A stretch of DNA of 64,000 nt from contig NZ_FZOU01000003.1 of assembly GCF_900188085.1 (NCBI RefSeq), positions 522,567 through 586,566 of the forward strand, written 5' to 3'. The DNA comes from Granulicella rosea (GTDB taxonomy: Bacteria > Acidobacteriota > Terriglobia > Terriglobales > Acidobacteriaceae). The notes beneath the pieces are model-generated. The model ran no database searches. It saw only the letters and a program-made list of their open reading frames with translations, and had not been told where the DNA came from. A program made the position numbers and the translations under genes. Below, one piece after another: positions 58,803 through 64,000 of this stretch (its first letter is position 1; the number at the start of each line of letters is the position of its first letter).

Positions 58803-59410
58803 TTGCGATTTCCTCCTGCGAAGATTCTGTAAGTTCTTTCGTCAACCACGACCAACTGGAAGTCTGCCTGCTTTCGCAGCGGAGTGATGTCGCAACTCCT
58901 ATCCGCTCCATTACAGAACGGCATTCGCTTTCTCCAGCATCCTTTACCCGCTGCCCCGGCAACGTGCCTTACGGCAACGCCTGCCCCCGAAGAGGCGGAA
59001 CAACGGGCTTACCTTGTTCCGTTTGAATGACACGAATGAGTTAGTCCCTGCCTTTACACCGGCAGCCTTTGTGTCCGTGTACTCCATACTTCCGGTGGAG
59101 CATCCGGCTGCGTGCCTTTTGGCTAGAGCCTGTCAGCGTCTTTGGCTCTTCGGAGGTTACGGTGCCTTTGGCAGTTCACTTTTGTTGGACCTATCATTCA
59201 GCCTGGCCCCTCCCACCGCCTTGACGCTGGCAGTGGCAGAGAACGCCTCACGGAGTTCTCCTTGTCGGAAGACAGAGGATCGTTGTCTCGACAGCTTTCG
59301 ACCCAGCCGTTACCAGCTACTCCGATGTCGATAGGCTACTGCGGACGGAACCGCAGGTTCAGCTCACTCCTTTCGTGTTGAACAATCATCCAAACAGCTT
59401 CAAGTCGCAC
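58803..59410 (-). other. 5' (non-coding) part of the group II intron
   Basis: The 608 bases before the RT gene correspond to ribozyme domains I-III and the start of IV on the minus strand. No gene is seen. GTGCGACTTGAAGC marks the 5' splice site and ...CGGAGTAGCTGGTAACGGCTGG... resembles conserved domain I sequence. I did not model the secondary structure. Confidence 0.7.
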
Positions 59411-59754
59411 TGAAGTTTCCTCCCTGTCTCCGGCCCTTTGGTCCTCCGCCACCCACCTCAGCAGGGAGGCGACCTCCCCGCAACGCCCCTCCAAAAAACA
59501 ACAGCTAAAAGCGATTCACCGCGCTCCGCGCCCAGCAAGGAAACCAAGCCTGCTGAGGAGCGCCGCTCCTGGCGCGCGCAAGGCGATGGAAAAAACTCCG
59601 TGCAGCTCCAGGTATTCGCTTCCTCCGGCCTGCGGCTGGCCTGAAGGCCACTTTTCCCACACCTTGCACTTGCCGCCCTCGATGGCGTGGGCCATGGCCA
59701 AGGCGTGTTTGTGAGCAAACACAGCACAGCTATTCAAAAACGGAGGAACCACCC
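59411..59754 (+). promoter_or_regulatory. Structured leader of the antirestriction gene
   Basis: These 344 bases precede the ArdC start and are full of hairpins. AGGAGC-GCC-GCTCCT lies at 59557-59571. TGGCC-TGAA-GGCCA is followed by CTTTT at 59637-59655 (terminator-like). GTGTTTG-TGAG-CAAACAC lies at 59705-59722, just ahead of ACGGAGGA, the ribosome-binding site. The last two could form an attenuator and an operator. The 5' part borders the group II intron. Confidence 0.55.
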
Positions 59755-60687
59755 ATGAATACCGCCATCGTCACCACAACCCCACCCACCGTCAGCCCCT
59801 TTGTTCAGAATCTTGAACAACAGAAGCAAAAGCCGCAAACCGCGAAAGAGGCAATCGCGGCCAACGTCCAAACCCTCATCGAACAGCTTGAGCAGGGACA
59901 CAGCGAAGGCCTCACCGCCTATCTCACCGCGATGGGCAAATTTCACAGATACAGCTTTTCCAACATATTGGAGATCGCGAGACAAAAGCCTTTGGCAACG
60001 CGCATCGCCGGGATGTATGCGTGGAACCAGCTTGGCCGCAGAGTGGTGAAGGGTGAGAAGGGCATCCGCATCCTCGCTCCTGTTATTGGGATCAAGCGGA
60101 AGAAGGACGAGGAAGCCCAAAAGGACATCACCAAGCAGAACCAGTCCGTGCTTTTAGGATTTCGTTCGGCATGGGTGTTCGATGTTTCGTCCACGGATGG
60201 TGCCCCTTTGCCGGAGTTGTCCGAGCGTGTTACGGGCGATGTCGGTCAGTATAGCGAGAGACTCCTCACCTTCCTCGCAGCACAAGGCATCTCGCTTGAG
60301 TTCAAGGAGAGCATCGCTCCGGCGTTGGGCCTGTGCTATGGCAACAGGATTGTGCTTCTACCGGGGCAGTCTCCCGCAGAGGAGTTCACCACCTTAGTTC
60401 ATGAGGTGAGCCACTCGCTCCTCGGACACGCCACACGGCGCACAACCACCACCAAAGCCGTGCGCGAGACGGAAGCAGAAGCGATTGCGTTTGTAGTCGG
60501 GACGACTATCGGCCTGAACACGGGAAACGCCGCAGCCGACTACATCCATTTATTCGCAGGTAACGCGGCACTGCTTACAGAGAGCCTTGAAGTCATTCAG
60601 AAAACCTCAGCCCTCATCCTCTCAGCGTTGGAGTCCCCCATCACGGGCGGTTCAGCGGAGCCCACGGAGTCGGAAGCGGTGGCGTAA
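59755..60687 (+). CDS. ArdC-like antirestriction protein with zincin domain
   Basis: The protein is 310 aa. The N-terminal ssDNA-binding ArdC domain (about 35-145) includes YLTAMGKFHRYSFSNILEIARQKP, GMYAWNQLGRRVVKGEKGIRIL and AWVFDVSST. The C-terminal zincin-like part has HEVSH (H216, E217, H220) in FTTLVHEVSHSLLGHA and a downstream acidic ETEAEAIAFVVG. ArdC proteins protect incoming conjugative DNA against host restriction and are common on plasmids and ICEs. It overlaps the next gene (TAATG), forming an operon with it and probably parB. Confidence 0.87.
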   Translation: MNTAIVTTTPPTVSPFVQNLEQQKQKPQTAKEAIAANVQTLIEQLEQGHSEGLTAYLTAMGKFHRYSFSNILEIARQKPLATRIAGMYAWNQLGRRVVKGEKGIRILAPVIGIKRKKDEEAQKDITKQNQSVLLGFRSAWVFDVSSTDGAPLPELSERVTGDVGQYSERLLTFLAAQGISLEFKESIAPALGLCYGNRIVLLPGQSPAEEFTTLVHEVSHSLLGHATRRTTTTKAVRETEAEAIAFVVGTTIGLNTGNAAADYIHLFAGNAALLTESLEVIQKTSALILSALESPITGGSAEPTESEAVA

Positions 60688-61106
60688 TGAAAACCATTCT
60701 TCAACTCCTCAGAAAAGCGGGGGGCTATCGGCGCGAACTGTATCTGCGCGTCGAGAACCCTCCCTATCAACCGCTTGTCATTGAAGCGATACCGGAACCC
60801 GGCCCCCTTGGTCTGCGATGCCTGTCTGTCGCGCACTACGGCGAACAGAACGGCGACCTCATGCGCGACCCGGAGATGTGCTTCGAGTTGAGCAATCCGC
60901 TCCGCTTGGGTTTCAGTCTCGTTCCGTACCACTGGAGGAATGACTACGTCGGCATCGAGCAATACTCCCGCTCGATACAAGGCGACAACTATGTGTTCGA
61001 TACCGACCTGTACGCCCAGCACGAGAACTTCGCGGCTCAGTGGGACAGGAACCTACGCAGTCAGGGCTTTGTCGAAGCCTTTGACCGCAAACACACCCAA
61101 CGCTAA
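60687..61106 (+). CDS. Hypothetical protein in the ArdC-ParB cassette
   Basis: The protein is 139 aa, starting in the ArdC stop (TAATG). It has LLRKAGGYRRELYLRVENPPYQPLVIE, CLSVAHYGEQNGDLMRDPEMCFEL and NDYVGIEQYSRSIQGDNYVFDTDL. The 'SVAHY.EQNGDLMRDPEM' block is shared by proteins that accompany ArdC and ParB in other mobile elements (I think of the DUF6908 type, from memory). It is a soluble, single-domain protein of unknown function. Confidence 0.8.
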   Translation: MKTILQLLRKAGGYRRELYLRVENPPYQPLVIEAIPEPGPLGLRCLSVAHYGEQNGDLMRDPEMCFELSNPLRLGFSLVPYHWRNDYVGIEQYSRSIQGDNYVFDTDLYAQHENFAAQWDRNLRSQGFVEAFDRKHTQR

Positions 61107-61183
61107 CCCCTCTCTATGGGCGCACGGCCTTACGCCGTTCGCTCAAACGTCCCCGAACGCTCACCCGTACAAGGAGAACCACC

Positions 61184-62773
61184 ATGAACCCCAACACCGC
61201 AACCGAGTATCGCAACCTTCCCCTTAACGTCCTCATCCCATCCAAAACCAACCCACGTCGCATCGTCGAAGATGATTCGCTTAAAGAGCTTGCCGAGAGC
61301 ATCAGTGTTCACGGCGTTTTGGAGCCTCTGATTGTCCGTCCTGTCACCGAGCGGGATTTCGAGGTTGTCGTCGGAGGGAGGCGTTTCGCCGCTTCCAAGA
61401 AAGCTGGCAAGGATGATGCGCCATGCAGCATCCGCAACCTGACAGATGCTCAAGTTCTGGAGATTCAGCTAGTCGAAAATCTCCAGCGTCGTGACGTTCA
61501 CCCCTTGGAGGAGGCGCAGGGATTCCATGCGCTTCTCAATTTGGAAGAGCCGAAGTACACCATCGAGCAAATCGGAGCCAAGGTTGGCAAAAATCCTGCA
61601 TACGTCGCCAGCCGCGCCCGGTTGACGGAGCTTATCCCGTTAGTGGTCGAGGCGTTCTATGCCGAGGAGATCGGCGTTGGACACGCCTTGCTCTTGGCAA
61701 AGCTCCAGCCAGCACAGCAGGAAGCCGCTCTGGCAAGCTGCTTCCGCGAGGATTGGGGCGGAGCCGCAGGGAAAGCCAAGCGCATCGTCCTTCCAGTTCG
61801 GCATCTCCAGTATTGGATAGAGCATAACGTCCTCTTGCTCTTGAAACAGGCTCCGTTCAACAAGCGGGATGCTCAACTGCTACCCGCCGCCGGAAGCTGT
61901 GTCGATTGCCCTAAACGGACAGGACACAACAAGCTGCTCTTCGCCGACGTTAGCGGAAATGCGGAGGCTTGCACTGATCCTCTGTGCTATGCGGCCAAGC
62001 TGGAGGCACACGTCCAAAAGCAGATTGCAGCCAAACCGGAGATCGTGCAGATCAGCACGGCCTACGGCAAGACGCAGGATGGCAGCAAGATCATCACACG
62101 CAGCAAGTACGTTGAGATCAAGACGGAGAAGCCCGACACCCCGGAGAAAGCAAAATGGCCGGAGTTCAAATCGTGCAGGTTCATCACCGAGGCTATCGTG
62201 TCCGAGGGTATCGACAAGGGCGAAGTGAGGAGGGTTTGCGCCGAAGCGGATTGCCCGATTCATCACCCCAAGAAGCAGTCCACCAAGGCCGATGCCAGCT
62301 TCAAAGCGGAGCAGGACAAGAGCCGGAGAGAACAAGCACTGGCGAACGCTACCGGAATGCGCGTCCTGCAAACTATCGTCGCCGCCGTTCCAGTCCGATT
62401 GATGAAGCGGGATTTTCTCTTCATCGCAGAACAGATGCTCCCGTTGCTTGACGACAAGCGGTTGGAGATGGTCGCCCGGAACCAAGGCATCCGAGCGAAG
62501 GAAGGCGAGTCCGCAGCCAAGCTGCTAACCGCCTTTCTGCGCAAGGCCGAGGAAGGCGTTATCGGCAAGCTGATCGTCGAAACCGTCATCCTACTTTCAG
62601 CCAGCAAGCAAGCGGACGGAGGTAAGGTTCTCCGCACCGCAGCCCAGGCGTACAAGGTGGACACCGATGCGATTGCCCTCAAGGTCAAGCATGAGTTCGC
62701 CGCCAAGGATAAGGCGAAAGGAGAAAAGAAGCCGCAAGCCGTAGCCAAGCCCGCACAGAAGCGCGTTGCATAA
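61184..62773 (+). CDS. ParB-family nuclease/partition-like protein
   Basis: The protein is 529 aa. A ParB/Srx N-terminal domain (about 7-100: LNVLIPSKTNPRRIVEDDSLKELAESI, LIVRPV, VVGGRRFAASKKAG) has the ENLQRRDVHPLEEAQGFHALL motif that binds CTP in ParB. A helix-turn-helix follows (IEQIGAKVGKNPAYVASRARL), and then a long C-terminal region with a CxxC/CxxxxCY cluster (SCVDCPKRTGHN, ACTDPLCY). No ParA is adjacent. Such ParB-like proteins are common in ArdC cassettes; a role in DNA maintenance or regulation is inferred. Confidence 0.85.
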   Translation: MNPNTATEYRNLPLNVLIPSKTNPRRIVEDDSLKELAESISVHGVLEPLIVRPVTERDFEVVVGGRRFAASKKAGKDDAPCSIRNLTDAQVLEIQLVENLQRRDVHPLEEAQGFHALLNLEEPKYTIEQIGAKVGKNPAYVASRARLTELIPLVVEAFYAEEIGVGHALLLAKLQPAQQEAALASCFREDWGGAAGKAKRIVLPVRHLQYWIEHNVLLLLKQAPFNKRDAQLLPAAGSCVDCPKRTGHNKLLFADVSGNAEACTDPLCYAAKLEAHVQKQIAAKPEIVQISTAYGKTQDGSKIITRSKYVEIKTEKPDTPEKAKWPEFKSCRFITEAIVSEGIDKGEVRRVCAEADCPIHHPKKQSTKADASFKAEQDKSRREQALANATGMRVLQTIVAAVPVRLMKRDFLFIAEQMLPLLDDKRLEMVARNQGIRAKEGESAAKLLTAFLRKAEEGVIGKLIVETVILLSASKQADGGKVLRTAAQAYKVDTDAIALKVKHEFAAKDKAKGEKKPQAVAKPAQKRVA

Positions 62774-62781
62774 ATTTGGCG

Positions 62782-62810
62782 ATGAGCCTGTCCACAAGGG
62801 ACAGGCTCAT
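62782..62810 (+). terminator. Terminator after parB
   Basis: The perfect 12-base stem ATGAGCCTGTCC / GGACAGGCTCAT with a 5-base loop lies 9 bases after the ParB stop and is followed by TGCTATTTCATTT. It is in the space between the converging ParB and nuclease genes. Confidence 0.85.
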
Positions 62811-62841
62811 TGCTATTTCATTTGGGTTAACGTCATACGGC

Positions 62842-62868
62842 CTTCAACCTGTGGGACACAGGTTGAAG
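62842..62868 (-). terminator. Hairpin after the nuclease-like gene
   Basis: The perfect 12-base stem CTTCAACCTGTG / CACAGGTTGAAG with a 3-base loop lies directly downstream of the stop (62870) of the minus-strand gene. It has no long U run, so it may be a terminator or only an RNA-stabilising hairpin. Confidence 0.6.
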
Positions 62869-62869
62869 G

Positions 62870-64000
62870 CTATGAATCCGTCGATTCATCATCGGCAGTA
62901 GCGTCCCCTTCGCCGGGCGCTTCTGCGCCGGACTCACTATCTTCAGTCCCCGCCAAGATTTTTGCGTATGTCTTCTGCAAGAAGGCCAGCGATTCATCTC
63001 TGTCCGCGTTATAGTTCAGTTCCTTCTCGAAGAGTTGGAGACGGGTTCGACAATCGTTCAGAATTTCCGACCACGTTCTGACCCAGATTTGAAGTCCATC
63101 TTTGCGGTGCAACATACCGTAAGGACGGTCGCTGCTACTAACTTCTTCTTTCGCAAAAGGCATCAAATCATTTGAGACAACCCAAAACTCCCACCGAGCC
63201 TTGATATTTCGAAAGCGCTCATCACCCTGGATGGCAAACGCATAGGAGCGAACCTGTCCGGTTTCCTTTTGACCGATTTTGACTGAGGGAGCTTTGAGTT
63301 CAACTATAAGATAGTCGCGCTCGTCGGCCCTGGCCGACGGCACCTTGCGCGTCAAAAACAAGTCCACAATGCCGGTCGTGCCATCGAGCCGTTTTACGGG
63401 CTTATCGACGATTGCGTCAGAACCCATCTCCTTCAAGTGCTTTCGTAAGACCTCCGTCAAAGACTGATCGCTTACCGTAAGGGCAAACTGTTCTCCAAAG
63501 AGCCATGTATTCTCTGCCACGATCTTGTGAAGTTGGGAACGCTCCTTGAGATGTTTCTTGAGATCGGTGTCGAAAAGCATCGCTTCAAGCCCGGTAAGGA
63601 ATTCAAGTCTATCCGCGACCATTTTGGCAGAACTGATAATTGAGGCAAGAGTTGTTTTCCGCAGGAGCTTCGCAAGCTCTTCTTGCTTATGCTTGGGAAG
63701 GCCCAGCACCTCTGTCATGATGAGCTGGATTTCTTCGGGACTGTTCTCTACACCTTGCTTCAGCATCCGCAGTTGGAACCGCTTATTGCGCGGGTCCAGC
63801 GTCTCAAATTCAGGCATGGCCTTGGCAACATTCAACGCGACGATGTCGAACACTTGGCGTTCCGCACGTTGAATGGGGGAATCGGGTTCCCCGGTGTACG
63901 GGTAGACCGCCTCTTCCTTCCAACGTTCGACGCGGGAGCGAGTATCCTCCGCTAGACGGCTCTTGAAGTGCGAGCGGAGCTGCTCTTTTCCGTCTTCAAT
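62870..64000 (-). CDS. 3' part of a protein with PD-(D/E)xK nuclease-like C-terminus (5' end outside window)
   Basis: The open frame continues to base 64000, so the first part is missing; the visible part is 376 aa. A helical region (RSQLHKIVAENTWLFGEQFAL) precedes a likely restriction-endonuclease fold. The catalytic-type residues are an Asp in GIVDLFLTRKV (codon at 63362-63364) and Glu-x-Lys in YLIVELKAPS (codons at 63293-63301), followed by GQVRSYAFAI. The 'ENTWLFGEQF' plus 'VELKAPS' arrangement recalls Shedu/DUF4263-type nucleases. The last 30 residues are acidic and disordered. The unseen N-terminus may carry an ATPase; that cannot be checked here. Confidence 0.8.
   Translation of the reverse strand: MEDGKEQLRSHFKSRLAEDTRSRVERWKEEAVYPYTGEPDSPIQRAERQVFDIVALNVAKAMPEFETLDPRNKRFQLRMLKQGVENSPEEIQLIMTEVLGLPKHKQEELAKLLRKTTLASIISSAKMVADRLEFLTGLEAMLFDTDLKKHLKERSQLHKIVAENTWLFGEQFALTVSDQSLTEVLRKHLKEMGSDAIVDKPVKRLDGTTGIVDLFLTRKVPSARADERDYLIVELKAPSVKIGQKETGQVRSYAFAIQGDERFRNIKARWEFWVVSNDLMPFAKEEVSSSDRPYGMLHRKDGLQIWVRTWSEILNDCRTRLQLFEKELNYNADRDESLAFLQKTYAKILAGTEDSESGAEAPGEGDATADDESTDS

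Larger units (their letters stand above)
57189..59410 (-). mobile_element. Group II intron with reverse-transcriptase ORF
   Basis: The intron reads on the minus strand. The 5' end at 59410 begins GTGCGAC, the consensus group II start. Domain V is the 34-base hairpin at 57230-57263 (minus strand: GAGCCGGATG, GGGAAACC, TCCGGTTC). Domain VI follows (57192-57225), with the stem GGGAGCGGCA-GAAA-TGCCGCTTCC and a candidate branch A in CTTACCC. The 3' end is set at about 57189 after CCCGAC; the boundaries are inferred. The retro-element interrupts DNA between the 93-aa gene and the ArdC leader, not a coding sequence. Confidence 0.85.
33209..64000 (+). mobile_element. Integrative and conjugative element inserted at tRNA-Asn (right end outside window)
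   Basis: Starting at the 3' end of tRNA-Asn, the region carries attachment repeats, integrase and excisionase-like genes, a regulator, a full VirB-type secretion gene set, a ribbon-helix-helix accessory protein, a coupling protein, a MobF relaxase, antirestriction and ParB genes, cargo and a group II intron. These are the modules of an ICE. The distal attachment site (a direct repeat of the tRNA 3' end) is not seen before 64000, so the element continues. Whether it is still mobile cannot be judged, but no core gene is visibly broken. Confidence 0.88.

Noticed and set aside
59516..59752. 78-codon minus-strand frame in the ArdC leader
   Set aside because: It is antisense to the hairpin-rich leader and uses hairpin sequence as codons. 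I vaguely recall similar hypothetical proteins in databases, but that would follow from conservation of the leader itself.

Overview
The window is GC-rich chromosomal DNA that most resembles a member of the Acidobacteriota, family Acidobacteriaceae (Terriglobus/Granulicella/Edaphobacter type). The grounds are a compact hopanoid operon (shc-hpnH-unknown-hpnA-hpnG), a DUF1800 protein, many conserved but uncharacterised small proteins, and dispersed repeats of the TCATCCTGAGC / GCTCAGGATGA type. The assignment rests on gene content and protein flavour and was not confirmed by a search.

Positions 1-33208 are ordinary chromosome. In order they hold: the end of recN; a 49-aa metallothionein-like protein; ispH; the hopanoid genes; a zinc alcohol dehydrogenase; a two-component pair on the minus strand (PDZ-containing NtrB-like kinase plus sigma-54 regulator); a class III aminotransferase; two alpha/beta hydrolases; an M20 deacylase with a YdcF-like protein; dnaE; a DoxX protein; accA; a degenerate CPBP membrane protein; a secreted protein; a zinc-ribbon protein; an amidinotransferase-fold protein lacking its cysteine; pyrF; thiD; a DUF1800 protein; a ThiS-like carrier; a CAP-domain protein; and tRNA-Asn(GTT).

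From 33209 to the end of the window lies an integrative and conjugative element (ICE) that begins at the 3' end of tRNA-Asn and runs off the window. Its left end holds attachment-site repeats, a HEPN-TPR cargo protein, and an integrase with its excisionase-like partner. A LysR-type regulator follows, bracketed on both sides by the same palindromic operator. Then comes one collinear transfer block: VirB2, B3, B4, B9, B10, a small lipoprotein, VirB5, B6, B8, B11, a small protein, a ribbon-helix-helix accessory protein behind a repeat cluster (candidate oriT or operator), the coupling protein and a MobF relaxase. Behind it are cargo genes: a conserved hypothetical, an overlapping pair of a membrane protein and a secreted HExxH metallopeptidase, two small proteins, and a group II intron with an intact YADD reverse transcriptase. 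The last genes are an antirestriction/partition cassette (ArdC, hypothetical, ParB) with a structured leader, and the 3' part of a protein with a PD-(D/E)xK nuclease-like C-terminus.

The most interesting material is in the ICE. It carries two candidate defence proteins (HEPN-TPR next to the integrase, and the nuclease at the right edge). It also has a clear LysR operator shared by the regulator and the conjugation operon, a candidate transfer origin, and a coupled membrane protein/metallopeptidase pair of unknown role.
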